Assembly (NCBI RefSeq): GCF_019024285.1
Contig: NZ_WMKZ01000001.1
Location: 124,001 to 188,000, forward strand
Length of the DNA: 64,000 bases
Origin: Alkalihalobacterium elongatum
Lineage (GTDB): Bacteria; Bacillota; Bacilli; Bacillales; Bacillaceae_F
Reading direction: 5' to 3'
Numbering within the stretch: the first letter of the stretch is position 1; each line of letters starts with the position of its first letter. The notes under the pieces are model-generated. The model made no database searches, was not told where the DNA came from, and was given only the letters and a program-made list of their open reading frames with translations. This document shows, piece after piece, positions 53,097 to 62,426 of the stretch. A program made the position numbers and the translations under genes.

Positions 53097-55970
53097 TTAT
53101 TGGTTATCCTTTATAAATTCGACAAACTCATCTGCTGTTAATGGTTTAGCTATGTGGTATCCTTGGACTTCGTCACATTCCAACATCTTCAGTAGTTCAA
53201 TATGACTACTTGTCTCGACTCCTTCAGCAATAACCTTTAAGTTCAACCCATGGCCAATATCGATCATTGATTTTGTTAGTTTTTGATCATTTTGACTTTG
53301 TATGATATCTTTTATAAATGCACGATCTACTTTCAATACATCAATCGGGAATAACTTCAAATAACTTAAAGAGGAATAACCTGTCCCAAAGTCATCGATA
53401 GAAACCTTAATATTACGCTTTTTTATCTCTTCTAAAACTGGTTTTACAACTGTTGGGTTCTGGAACACGCTTTCCGTCAATTCAATTTCTAAATATTTAG
53501 CGTCTAAATCGGTTTCAGTCAGAATTTGGTCGATCGTGGATAGTAAATAATCTTTATTACTAAATTGTCGAGCAGATATATTGACTGAAACGACTAAAGG
53601 GTCAAAACCTTGTATTTGTAACATTTTATTTTGATTACAAGCTTCCCCCAAGACCCATTCCCCAAGCTTATAAATCAACCCAGTTTTTTCAGCGAGAGGA
53701 ATAAATTTTATTGGCGGAACTATCCCTAATTCTGGATGTCTCCAACGAATTAGAGCTTCCATCCCCGTAATTTCTCCTGTTTTTAAATTAAGCTTCGGTT
53801 GATAGGTCAAGAAAAGTTCATTTTTTTCTATAGCTACTCTTAAGTTATTTTCAATTACATATTCTTCTTCGAAGTTTCTGTTCATTTTATGTTGATAATA
53901 AACAAGCTTTTCATCGTTACTTTCCTTCGCCTGAAACATTGCCGCTTCGGCATGTTGCATTAAGGTTATATAATCTGTCCCGTCTTTAGGGTATTGACTG
54001 ACACCAATAGCTGCTTCTAGATAAAACGTATAACCATCGATCTCAAAAGGTTTATGAAATTGTGCCTGAATGTTGTCTATTTTCGATTGAATTTCTTCTT
54101 TACCTGCAATATGTGGTAAATAGATAGTAAACTTATCGCCATATTGTCTTGATACAATTCCTTCGCCTTTCACTGTTTCATATAGACGTTTCGCAAGTTC
54201 AATCAAAGTGTTGTCACCCAAAGTAAACCCTCTTGCATGATTAATATTTTTAAATCTAGCAACATCTAAACGAAGAATGGTAGCTTTCTTCATTATTGTT
54301 TTAAGGTCTTCACTAACAATCGAATGCAACTTGTTGTAGTTGGGTAAATTCGTTAACTGGTCATAGAATGCAAGGGAATATATTTTTTCATCTGCTTTCT
54401 TTTGTTCAGTAATATCTGTTTGCAACCCTAGGTAATTGACTACTTTTCCGTTCTCAAACACTGGTGCTATACTTAAATAATTCCAAAATGTTGTACCATC
54501 TTTCCGATAGTTCAATATTTCAAGTGAGAATGCTTCTTGATTTTTTATTCCTTCTCTAATTCTTTGTTTCGCTTCTAGCGATGTTTTTTCTCCTTGTAAA
54601 GGGCTCGTCTTACGCCCAATTACTTCTTCAGCTTTATAGCCCGTTAGTTTCTCAAAGCCTGCATTTACAAAGGTGATTGGATTATTTTTTTTAAGTGGAT
54701 CGGTAATTATTACACCGATTTCTAGTTTATTAATTGCAGTGGCTAGCTGGTTATTTTTCTTAAGTGAATTCTGTAAATCCTCTTGAATACGAAGGTTTTC
54801 TTCAAGGTTCATTTCGAAACTACTAGCAAGTTGATTAAACGAATCGCCAATATACTTTAACTCATCCTTCGAATCGACCTTAATTCTTGCACCGAAATCT
54901 CCTTTGGTCCACTTGGATGTCCCTTTTTGTAAGGAATGAAGGGTTTGAATAACTGAAATATAAGCACCGCCGAATAAAAGATAGATAAAGAGAATGGAAG
55001 CGATAAACAATAATCCTAGTAATAACTGTAGTTTTTTGTAAGAATGGTTTACATCTATTAAGTGATCAAGTAAGAGCGCATTACCTTTATCATATAGTGT
55101 AAAACCGCTATTTATTGCGGAAGTTGCTTGAGAGAAAACAATTTCTGGATTACTAGTTTGATACTCATTACTTAGCAGTAAATCAAGGAAAGCTGAAGTT
55201 TGTTTACTAAATTGCTGCTTTTCCTCAAATAAATGCTGGTCTCCAGTAAAGTCTTCTATGTAATGTGTTGTCATATTGAAGTTATCAATAAATAATTGAA
55301 CACCACCAATCATTCTCATAAGATCTTGCTGTTGTTTTTCAGATATTTCATCTTGTAAGGTCAACCTAGATGAAAAAGCTCTTAATTGTCCCATTCTCTC
55401 TGTGCCGATTAGTAAGTCCTCATTAATTGTATTACTAAGACGATTCATGTTAGGTTCTGGGTTTAGGTATATATGAGCCTCATTGACGATGTTGGAAATA
55501 AGTAATAAAATTTCCGAATTCAGTTGATTATGGCCGTAAAAGCTATTTAATGTATTTTTTTCGTTTTTAACATTTTCCCATTGCGTTTTAATGGAGTTCC
55601 ATTTTTCTTTTTCTATAAACCCATACCAGTCATTTTCAATTTGTCTATCGATGTCTTTTATTTTTGTTTGTACTAACTTTTGTTTTTCTTTTACTTTTTC
55701 GTCAAACTCGTCATACCCTCTTAATAAAGATTGATTTAAACCTCGATAATACTGGGTATGTCTCAATAATTCAGTAAAGTGTTGTAATGAAATTAAAGCA
55801 TGTTGCTCTGTATCATTTTGTTTTATTTTTCCCTTTATATCCGTAAACAAAATAAACATGATAATAATCATCGGTAAAAAGAAAGCAATAAAGAACAATA
55901 TAAACTTTTTCGAGTAGGATATACGTCCCATTGCTTTAACAATCCAATTAGGTACAAGTTTCCAAATCAT
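53097..55970 (-). CDS. Membrane PAS-GGDEF-EAL protein, likely cyclic-di-GMP phosphodiesterase
   Basis: The 957-residue protein has two helices (about 22-43 and 315-338) around a large helical external domain, HAMP, PAS (about 405-525), GGDEF and EAL. The GGDEF motif is degenerate (YGDKF), so cyclase activity is unlikely. The EAL domain keeps EALIRWRHPE, NISARQFS, ELTES, DDFGTGYSSLSYL, AEGVET and QGYHIAKP, so hydrolysis of cyclic di-GMP is likely, perhaps GTP-regulated. The external part is a NIT-like four-helix sensor by look. No local partner. Confidence 0.9.
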   Translation of the reverse strand: MIWKLVPNWIVKAMGRISYSKKFILFFIAFFLPMIIIMFILFTDIKGKIKQNDTEQHALISLQHFTELLRHTQYYRGLNQSLLRGYDEFDEKVKEKQKLVQTKIKDIDRQIENDWYGFIEKEKWNSIKTQWENVKNEKNTLNSFYGHNQLNSEILLLISNIVNEAHIYLNPEPNMNRLSNTINEDLLIGTERMGQLRAFSSRLTLQDEISEKQQQDLMRMIGGVQLFIDNFNMTTHYIEDFTGDQHLFEEKQQFSKQTSAFLDLLLSNEYQTSNPEIVFSQATSAINSGFTLYDKGNALLLDHLIDVNHSYKKLQLLLGLLFIASILFIYLLFGGAYISVIQTLHSLQKGTSKWTKGDFGARIKVDSKDELKYIGDSFNQLASSFEMNLEENLRIQEDLQNSLKKNNQLATAINKLEIGVIITDPLKKNNPITFVNAGFEKLTGYKAEEVIGRKTSPLQGEKTSLEAKQRIREGIKNQEAFSLEILNYRKDGTTFWNYLSIAPVFENGKVVNYLGLQTDITEQKKADEKIYSLAFYDQLTNLPNYNKLHSIVSEDLKTIMKKATILRLDVARFKNINHARGFTLGDNTLIELAKRLYETVKGEGIVSRQYGDKFTIYLPHIAGKEEIQSKIDNIQAQFHKPFEIDGYTFYLEAAIGVSQYPKDGTDYITLMQHAEAAMFQAKESNDEKLVYYQHKMNRNFEEEYVIENNLRVAIEKNELFLTYQPKLNLKTGEITGMEALIRWRHPELGIVPPIKFIPLAEKTGLIYKLGEWVLGEACNQNKMLQIQGFDPLVVSVNISARQFSNKDYLLSTIDQILTETDLDAKYLEIELTESVFQNPTVVKPVLEEIKKRNIKVSIDDFGTGYSSLSYLKLFPIDVLKVDRAFIKDIIQSQNDQKLTKSMIDIGHGLNLKVIAEGVETSSHIELLKMLECDEVQGYHIAKPLTADEFVEFIKDNQ

Positions 55971-56275
55971 AGATTAAGTAGCACATACTTAATAGTACGT
56001 GCTAAACCCTCCCTTGATGGTTGGTATTTAAAACAATTATTTTTTTATATTGTTAAAGGGTATTGTTGATTTAGGTGATTAACAACAATGCATTAAAAAA
56101 AGGAACCCAAAAAAGGTTCACCTTTAAGACCAGTATATGACACACGCTACATTTGGACATTTCGTTCAATCTATTCTAAAGGTGTTTCTTTAGTCCTATT
56201 AACTTAATTATTACATTACCATAATAATTTTTTTATTAATAGCTTGAAATTTTCCAAAGTGAAAAAATTAATGCC
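55971..56275. other. Intergenic with terminator
   Basis: Contains the LLM-operon terminator and, next to it, an ATTGTTG...CAACAAT dyad (56062-56089). No gene seen. Confidence 0.4.
56093..56120 (-). terminator. Terminator of the nitroreductase-LLM operon
   Basis: GAACC-N6-GGGTTC followed by seven T on the minus strand. Confidence 0.65.
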
Positions 56276-57274
56276 TTATATCATACATTCCTTTGCAATT
56301 AATTCATAGGAATGAATTCGCTCTTTGTAGGAATGTGTAATCGTCACTAGCATCATTTCATCCGCTTCATATATTGATTGTAGCTCGAGCAACTGTTGCT
56401 TAACTTCTTGTGGATTACCAATAATTAGCTTACTTTTCATCTTTTCTATACTCGTTTTTTCAACGTCGGTTAGCTCGTATTGTTCGGCTTCTTCAACTGA
56501 AGGAACCCCATGCCGCCCCTCACCTTTTGCAAGCTGTATTTTCCAAAGTAGTTGACTTAACGCGATTTGCTCTGCTTTCTCAGTTGTTTCTGCACAAATT
56601 ACAGAAACTGCAACAATAGATTTAGGTTTAGATGATACCTTGCTCGGCTCAAAGTTTTCCATATACGATTTCACGATATCAGGTCCATCTTTGTCGCTCA
56701 TAAAGTGTCCAAATGCATAGGCTAAGCCCTTTTGCGCAGCAAGGTACGCACTTTTACAACTAGTCCCTAGTATCCACGGTTGTGGAGCAATAGCTGGTAT
56801 AGGTGATGCCGTAATGTTTGCATACATATGGTCATTTGGAAAAGTACCTTGTAAAAACTGAAGCAATTCTTTAATGGAATTTGGAAAATTATATACTTCT
56901 TTCAAAAAATTATTAGATAGTGCCATCGTAACTTCAGCCGAACCTCCTGGTGCTCTACCTATCCCTAAATCAATTCTTTCAGGGAATAATGTTGCTAGCA
57001 TATTAAAGACTTCAGCTACTTTATATGGTTTATAGTGAGGGAGCAAAACGGCCCCAGCACCAATCCGTATCTTCTCTGTATTTGCCCCTATATAAGCTAA
57101 CATTACTTCAGGAGCTGAACATGATAGGCCTGAAAAATCATGATGTTCAGCAATCCAGTATCGTATAAATCCTAATTTTTCTCCAACTTGAGCTAGTTCC
57201 AAGGACGCTTGAAGAGCTTCCCTTGGAGTTTTCCCTGAAGACATTGGCGCTTGATCTAGTATACTTAATTTCAT
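56276..57274 (-). CDS. LLM-class flavin-dependent monooxygenase
   Basis: The 332-residue TIM-barrel luciferase-like protein has RYWIAEHHDFSGLSCSAPEVMLAYIGANTEKIRIGAGAVLLPHYKPYKVAEVFNML and RIDLGIGRAPGG, typical of the alkanal-monooxygenase-like MsnO8/YwcH group. It uses FMNH2 and oxygen. The gene overlaps the nitroreductase stop (ATGA), so the two are made together; the nitroreductase may supply reduced flavin. Substrate unknown. Confidence 0.88.
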   Translation of the reverse strand: MKLSILDQAPMSSGKTPREALQASLELAQVGEKLGFIRYWIAEHHDFSGLSCSAPEVMLAYIGANTEKIRIGAGAVLLPHYKPYKVAEVFNMLATLFPERIDLGIGRAPGGSAEVTMALSNNFLKEVYNFPNSIKELLQFLQGTFPNDHMYANITASPIPAIAPQPWILGTSCKSAYLAAQKGLAYAFGHFMSDKDGPDIVKSYMENFEPSKVSSKPKSIVAVSVICAETTEKAEQIALSQLLWKIQLAKGEGRHGVPSVEEAEQYELTDVEKTSIEKMKSKLIIGNPQEVKQQLLELQSIYEADEMMLVTITHSYKERIHSYELIAKECMI

Positions 57275-58140
57275 ATTTCTTTACTTCTCCAACTAACTAT
57301 ATATTCAAAGTTTTCATTTGGAAGGTTCAACATTGGTTCTTCGACTGCCCATTCACCTTGTAATGCTAATTCCTTACAAGCTAATTCAAACTGACACATC
57401 GCAATACCCATATCTAATAACTGCATATCATACCCTAGCTTAGTACTGTAATTAGGTGTGTGTTCAATGTAAAAATGACAAATATCCTGATTGTCAGATA
57501 AAACTAATCTCCACGGTTGTTTATTGGATGCAGAAGGACCCAGACGAACCATTTCAATTGGTGTTTCCAGAAATCCAGCTTGACCTTTTGTTAACGCCTT
57601 TTCAAACGAAGTATCAAAAAAAAGGCGATCCCATGGCTTTTTATTATCTGCTTTGACAACAAAGCGTAACACTTTATCAAACATTCGCTGTTTGTCTTTC
57701 TCATAACCAATGGGAGTCACACAAGGAATAAACTCTCCTTTAGAAATCGCTATTTCTTTTTCGAATGAATGACGATGAAATGTTCCTCCCATCCAACACG
57801 TACCGAGTTCCATTTCCGTCAAATATAATACTAAACGATGAAATGTATAGCCAAAATCAACAAGTGCATATTTATTGTTTTCAGAAACTCCTACTAAATA
57901 AGCGCTTGGGTTTTTAATAAATCCATAGGTTCCTAATTTAATCCCTTTGTCTGTTACATTGTTTGTCACATGAACCATTTGGATTTTTCCTCTTTTTCCA
58001 AACGGACCTAATAGATTGGCTACATTTGTAAGGTAATCATTAATTTTATTCGCATGGGCTTCTCTGATGTTTTGAGAATCGTATGTTCTTACCGACTGTC
58101 GCTTTCTCATTGTTTCTATTACTGATTTTTCAAAACTCAT
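57271..58140 (-). CDS. Nitroreductase-family flavoprotein
   Basis: The 289-residue protein appears as two tandem half-domains. The start RKRQSVRTYDSQ is the FMN-phosphate-binding strand. GTCWMGGTFHR and GPSASNKQPWRLVL match the TM-1586-type nitroreductases. It is translated with the LLM enzyme and follows the CapA gene after 12 bp. A reduced-flavin supply role is inferred from the pairing. Confidence 0.83.
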   Translation of the reverse strand: MSFEKSVIETMRKRQSVRTYDSQNIREAHANKINDYLTNVANLLGPFGKRGKIQMVHVTNNVTDKGIKLGTYGFIKNPSAYLVGVSENNKYALVDFGYTFHRLVLYLTEMELGTCWMGGTFHRHSFEKEIAISKGEFIPCVTPIGYEKDKQRMFDKVLRFVVKADNKKPWDRLFFDTSFEKALTKGQAGFLETPIEMVRLGPSASNKQPWRLVLSDNQDICHFYIEHTPNYSTKLGYDMQLLDMGIAMCQFELACKELALQGEWAVEEPMLNLPNENFEYIVSWRSKEI

Positions 58141-58152
58141 TGTCGCCTCCTA

Positions 58153-59253
58153 CTAGTTTTCTGACTTGATTTCCCCGTCCTCAATGACAACATCATATGA
58201 AATTTCTTCTAAATAATGATAGATTCGCTTGCGGTATTCGTCACCTTTATCAACAATTACATCGTTATCTATATAGTACGGATTAAACTTCATTTTCACT
58301 TGTTCATCTTCAATAATAATACTTAATAAGCCTGTTTCTGCTGTTGGTCCTGAAATATAGTCTGGAAATAAAAAATTCCCCAAAGAGTAAGCGATTGGTT
58401 TCCCATCATAAAATTCAAAGCCTTGCAAAACATGTGGATGGGCTCCAATCACAGCATCAGCACCAGCATCAATCATCTTTCGTGCATAATCACGTTGGTA
58501 ATTTTCTGGTCGGTTCGCACGTTCAATTCCCCAATGCATATAAACTAAAACATAATCAGTATTAGCCTTTTCCTTTTCAATAATTTCTATTACTCTTTCT
58601 TCCTGATAACCGCTCGCAATTCCAGGCTTCGTATCCGTTGCATACCATGATACATCAGGTAAAACCCTTGAAAAGGCTAAAAACGTAATTTTTTGATCGT
58701 TCAAAACGACCGTATGTGAAGAATAGGCTTCTTCACTATTTTTTCCTGCTCCAACGAAATCAATTCCGTATTCTCGTAGGTATTTGATCGTATCTAATAG
58801 ACCTTCTTCACGATAATCCATCGTATGATTATTCGCTAAAGAAACGAGGTCAAACCCCGCATTCACTAATCCCTCTAGTTTTTTAGGGTTTGCTTTAAAA
58901 TTAAATTGTTTACCAAATGAGTTATTAGTTGTTGTAACGGCAGTTTCTAAATTTGCAACTGCGTAATCCGCCTTATGAATAACTTCTTTTACAAACTGGA
59001 AAGGGTAGTCAACCCCTTTTGTATTGATAGTATTTTTTAACGACATGTCCATCATTACATCACCGACGAAGATGATTTCAATTGGCTCTAGATCTTTTTT
59101 TAAAAACGCAGGTACCACCTCTTCATCTAAGGGCTTCTCTAGTAATACCTCATCCGCCTTCAATATTAAATTTTTAGCCGATTTTTCAACCGTTGTTGCT
59201 TCACTACACCCTACTAAAAATAATACTAGAATAAGACTAAGTATTTTCTTCAC
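58153..59253 (-). CDS. CapA-family lipoprotein (metallophosphatase fold)
   Basis: The 366-residue precursor has signal KKILSLILVLFLVGC (Cys at the lipobox). The PGA_cap domain follows with FVGDVMMD, NLETAVT, LANNHTMDY, YMHWGIE and GAHPHVLQGFE. CapA is tied to poly-gamma-glutamate capsules in some bacilli, but most lone copies have unknown roles. GGAG with 8-nt spacing points to a GTG start at 59253, 16 codons inside the longest frame. No capBCE genes are present. Confidence 0.85.
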   Translation of the reverse strand: MKKILSLILVLFLVGCSEATTVEKSAKNLILKADEVLLEKPLDEEVVPAFLKKDLEPIEIIFVGDVMMDMSLKNTINTKGVDYPFQFVKEVIHKADYAVANLETAVTTTNNSFGKQFNFKANPKKLEGLVNAGFDLVSLANNHTMDYREEGLLDTIKYLREYGIDFVGAGKNSEEAYSSHTVVLNDQKITFLAFSRVLPDVSWYATDTKPGIASGYQEERVIEIIEKEKANTDYVLVYMHWGIERANRPENYQRDYARKMIDAGADAVIGAHPHVLQGFEFYDGKPIAYSLGNFLFPDYISGPTAETGLLSIIIEDEQVKMKFNPYYIDNDVIVDKGDEYRKRIYHYLEEISYDVVIEDGEIKSEN

Positions 59254-59682
59254 CCAAATTTCTCCTCTTTTATCTAATAATCTATCTATTACTTTCATCA
59301 TATCACTACACTTCTTAACAAGAAATGTAAAATTTTATGTATTTCTTAGATTGTTTATTTTTCTATAACCATTGAAAACAAAAAGATGTTTAGTATTTTA
59401 TACGCATGACTTTTATCTCTAATTTTAAGTTTAATAAAACTTCCATATATCTATTATACTAGTTAAGATTATGATTGTACTCTAGATGAAAACACTTTCA
59501 ACAAAAGTCAAATGGGGCTCAGGCTCAAGTATAAAATTGTTTGGATCGTCAATAAATAAAAAATCGTGTGTTTCTTAATCGTTGTTTTCTTTTTGGGACA
59601 TTTTTCAAATTTTAGTATAGGATAATCATTTTCTACAAATAGTAGTAAAGATTATTTTTAGCAAAAAATAGGAGGTGCCTCA
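59254..59682. other. Intergenic, divergent promoters
   Basis: AT-rich gap between the divergent CapA and sspH genes. I see no ORF, and no sigma-G promoter that I could assign with confidence. Confidence 0.4.
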
Positions 59683-59862
59683 ATGGACGCGCAACGTGCA
59701 CAAGAAATTTCTTCGTCACAAAACATGAAAGCAGTCACTTATAACGGTCAACAAGTATATATTGAACACGTCGATCAAGACAATGAAATGGCAACCATTC
59801 ACCCAATGGATGACCCAAATCAAAAAATGAGTGTTTCTGTAAGAAATTTATCAGAGCAATAA
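59683..59862 (+). CDS. sspH: H-type small acid-soluble spore protein
   Basis: The 59-residue protein (MDAQRAQEISSSQNMKAVTY, then NGQQVYIEHV, ATIHPMDDPNQK and SVSVRNLSEQ) matches the SspH family of minor spore-core proteins, expressed in the forespore. GGAGGTG precedes the ATG and a strong terminator follows. No paralogue is in the window. Confidence 0.9.
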   Translation: MDAQRAQEISSSQNMKAVTYNGQQVYIEHVDQDNEMATIHPMDDPNQKMSVSVRNLSEQ

Positions 59863-59881
59863 TTCATCGAGACATCACTAA

Positions 59882-59921
59882 AAACAGCTTGGGAAGCGGT
59901 AAACTTTCAAGCTGTTTTTTT
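59882..59921 (+). terminator. Terminator of sspH
   Basis: AAACAGCTTG / CAAGCTGTTT perfect 10-bp stem ending in seven T. Confidence 0.85.
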
Positions 59922-59948
59922 ATCGAACAATATTATTTTCGTTTTGTG

Positions 59949-60155
59949 CTACTCACAAGAAAACGAATAACTTAAATTTAAAAACGACGTTTCAATGGTA
60001 GCTCCACCATCAATTTCCAAGCATCTAGTCGTTAATTGACTAATTTCTTTTGTATGAAAGTATGATTGCGAACCAATTAAAAATACAATTACCACAACAG
60101 ATAATACCCCAATTATTGAGAGTTGTTGTTTCATTGTTAAATTTTTGAGCTTCAT
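59949..60155 (-). CDS. Small single-helix membrane protein, function unknown
   Basis: The 68-residue product has a basic start (MKLKNLTMKQQ), one helix (about 12-29) and an external tail with two Cys (TTRCLEIDGGATIETSFLNLSYSFSCE) that could form a disulfide. AAAGGAG precedes the start. A GGAGAA-A-TTCTCC palindrome sits about 40 bp upstream. Not recognised. Confidence 0.6.
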   Translation of the reverse strand: MKLKNLTMKQQLSIIGVLSVVVIVFLIGSQSYFHTKEISQLTTRCLEIDGGATIETSFLNLSYSFSCE

Positions 60156-60516
60156 TTAGTAACTCCTTTCAAATTTGCCCTATGTATATTGTAATGGAGA
60201 AATTCTCCAAACAAAAGGTTTAAATATATCACCATTCTTTTTTGGTAGCGGGAAGAGTGACTTAGATAGGAATCGTGTTGCAACATCTCAGCTCCAGTTT
60301 ATGTATAAAACCCGTTTTAATCGATAGTTTGCAACCATTCACTTCCAGCACAAGATCGCTTCATGGTGTGCGTCCTTTACAAACTACGTCCCATATTCTT
60401 TAAATATTCCCAATTTTTAACTCGTCTCTAGGTTTATGCCCTGTCACTAGATAAACGGTGTCATAGGCTATTATGTATTCTTTGACAAATAATACCTCTA
60501 GAGGAGTGCTGCCTTC
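60156..60516. other. Intergenic with a palindrome
   Basis: GGAGAAATTCTCC at 60196-60208 is a perfect 13-bp dyad in the promoter area of the small membrane gene. The rest, up to the coiled-coil gene, shows nothing I recognise. Confidence 0.35.
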
Positions 60517-60915
60517 ATGAATTATTACCCATATTATACTGGAATTACCCAACACCCTACTACCTACTACGGACCTTATCAACAAAGCCAATACGTTTCA
60601 CAAGTCCAACCTGAACAACAATCCATGATAAGACAACAACCAGAACTTCAAGACCTACAGCAGCAGGTGAATGAATTAACGCGACAAAACCAAGAACAGG
60701 CAACCGAACTCACTCGCCAAAACCAAGAAATAGGACGTATTAATAGTGAAATTAACCGAATTAACGAAGAGATCCGTCGTATTAATGGTGAAATTAGTCG
60801 ACTTAATCGTAATGATGAACTTCATACGGATCGCTTAAATCGCTTAAATCGACGAGTTCGTACGATTGAGAGAAACTTAAATATACCCGTAACACCAACT
60901 AACGATGGATTTTAA
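60517..60915 (+). CDS. Tyr/Gln-rich coiled-coil protein, possible coat protein
   Basis: The 132-residue protein has an N-terminal low-complexity Tyr/Pro/Gln stretch (MNYYPYYTGITQHPTTYYGP) and a coiled coil with regular ELTRQNQE and INxEIxRI heptads (about 45-118). AGAGGAG precedes the start. The mix of Tyr-rich head and coiled coil recalls small spore coat or exosporium proteins, and sspH lies nearby, but no family is recognised. Confidence 0.65.
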   Translation: MNYYPYYTGITQHPTTYYGPYQQSQYVSQVQPEQQSMIRQQPELQDLQQQVNELTRQNQEQATELTRQNQEIGRINSEINRINEEIRRINGEISRLNRNDELHTDRLNRLNRRVRTIERNLNIPVTPTNDGF

Positions 60916-61004
60916 ACGTAAATGCAGCAGAGGCACTAACACCCCTGCTGCAATTTTCCTCCTTTAAATACTTGTTTCGTATATCTTTAGATCGATGATT
61001 GGTT

Positions 61005-61550
61005 TCAAGAAATTCTTTGTGATTGCTCCACTAACTCCTGCAATCGACTTTTACAAGATAATTCCTTTTCTTTATCCTTTTCGTTGATTGCTTCATGTAA
61101 TTCCATTAATAAGTAATTGATTTCTAACTTGATCATATGTTCTTTTGTTTCATTTGTTATTGGTGGGGCTAGTTTCTTTTGTTCTTCCACTTTTCTTTGT
61201 GTTTGAATTAATTTTATATCTTGTTGCCTTTTTTCAAATCTACGTTCTTTTCTTTCAAAAACATTTTCAATGCCCATCATCTTTTTTCTTGCTTCAAATA
61301 ATAGTTCATTAAATGCGATAGAAAAAGTTCTTTCGTTCGTTGTTAACTCATCAATGGTTAGTCTAAGTACACCGTCTTCTTCTTTAAATGGAAGATTATA
61401 TTTCTTGTCGCCATGTATAATAAGCCTGTTATATCCATCATTCGTTACCCACTCATACCGATATGCTTGTTCTATTCTTTCTAAAAAAGATTGCACTAAT
61501 TTTTTATCCATTTGAATTTGTATGTTTGTAAAGCGCCCAACAAAACTCAT
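61005..61550 (-). CDS. Hypothetical cytosolic protein with IDEAL-like C-terminus
   Basis: This 181-residue protein starts at the ATG at 61550 (MSFVGRF), seven bases after GAGGTG; a longer frame has no site. The N-terminal half is a mixed alpha/beta domain, followed by a charged helical linker (FERKERRFEKRQQDIKLIQTQRKVEEQKKL). The C-terminal helix pair LEINYLLMELHEAINEKDKEKELSCKSRLQEL resembles an IDEAL domain. Function unknown. Confidence 0.6.
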   Translation of the reverse strand: MSFVGRFTNIQIQMDKKLVQSFLERIEQAYRYEWVTNDGYNRLIIHGDKKYNLPFKEEDGVLRLTIDELTTNERTFSIAFNELLFEARKKMMGIENVFERKERRFEKRQQDIKLIQTQRKVEEQKKLAPPITNETKEHMIKLEINYLLMELHEAINEKDKEKELSCKSRLQELVEQSQRIS

Positions 61551-61781
61551 AAGATCACCTCTATGCCTTTTATGTGGTTTCCTTATTTGAAATACCATTC
61601 TAATAGTTGTAAAAAATGAAATTAGAGCTCAGTTTAATTTTCTTAATATTATAATAATTTATGAATGTGTACTTGTCCATATACTAAATTTTACTACTAT
61701 GAAACTCTGCAAAAACCATTCTTCAACTTAACTAAAATCAAAAAGAGAGTCCTAACATTCAATTAGTCCTCTCAATCTTAT

Positions 61782-62234
61782 TTATTTTATAGCAAACTCT
61801 TTGATTACTTTGTATTTAGAGCCATCCATCGGAGTCATCCATACCGATAAAGAGTATTCACCTAGTTTAAGGTCTAAGTCATTTAAATCGATTGTGTATT
61901 CTAGCTTTTCACCTTCATTTAACTCTTCCTCACCTAACGCTTGCAGAAATGTAGAAACGCTCGAAAAGAGGAATACTTCTTTTCCTGACTTGGTAGTTAC
62001 GGAATAATCGATACGTTGTGAACTTGAAAACTCCATCGTAACAACCTCACCCGATTGATTCATAACTTCATAGTTAAACACCAGCGGGCTCTCTTCAACT
62101 AGACTGATCACCATATCACCGTCAATCATTTGATCTCCCCCACTATTCGAGTCCTGGCTTGCTTTTTCACTCCCTAAACCACATCCAGTTAACATCATTC
62201 CTATCGCTAGTAGAAAAACAAAGAATTTTTTCAT
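61782..62234 (-). CDS. Lipoprotein with BsuPI (intracellular proteinase inhibitor-like) domain
   Basis: The 150-residue precursor has a lipobox (MMLTGC, Cys18), an acidic linker and a BsuPI domain (FNYEVMNQSGEVVTMEFSSSQRIDYSV...VSTFLQAL...ELNEGEKLEYTIDLND). The domain is an immunoglobulin-like fold first seen in B. subtilis intracellular proteinase inhibitor; in exported forms no inhibitor activity is established. Confidence 0.85.
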   Translation of the reverse strand: MKKFFVFLLAIGMMLTGCGLGSEKASQDSNSGGDQMIDGDMVISLVEESPLVFNYEVMNQSGEVVTMEFSSSQRIDYSVTTKSGKEVFLFSSVSTFLQALGEEELNEGEKLEYTIDLNDLDLKLGEYSLSVWMTPMDGSKYKVIKEFAIK

Positions 62235-62334
62235 TACGACATCCCCCTTTTTATTTATCTACTTTATATGACGTTATAGTATAGAAAAGGTTTCAAAAAA
62301 ATTGTAAGCTTGTACCTTAAAATTGGATATATAA

Positions 62335-62415
62335 AAGTGTCAGGCATCCAACCACAAAGTATTATTGTTCTATAATAAAGAACTATAACATTTGATTAAG
62401 GAAGCACTGACACTT
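62335..62415. repeat. AAGTGTCAG inverted repeat (diverged GTGCC-type element)
   Basis: AAGTGTCAG (62335-62343) and CTGACACTT (62407-62415) enclose 63 nt with an inner GTTCT/AGAAC dyad. AGTGTCAGGCA recalls the GGTGCCTGGCACC family at 28-49 kb but is not the same. It may end transcription of the SDR gene. Confidence 0.4.
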
Positions 62416-62426
62416 ATAAGTTACAT

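Noticed and set aside
60400-60591. 63-codon minus-strand frame
   Set aside because: Overlaps the front of the plus-strand coiled-coil gene, lacks a ribosome site and resembles no protein.
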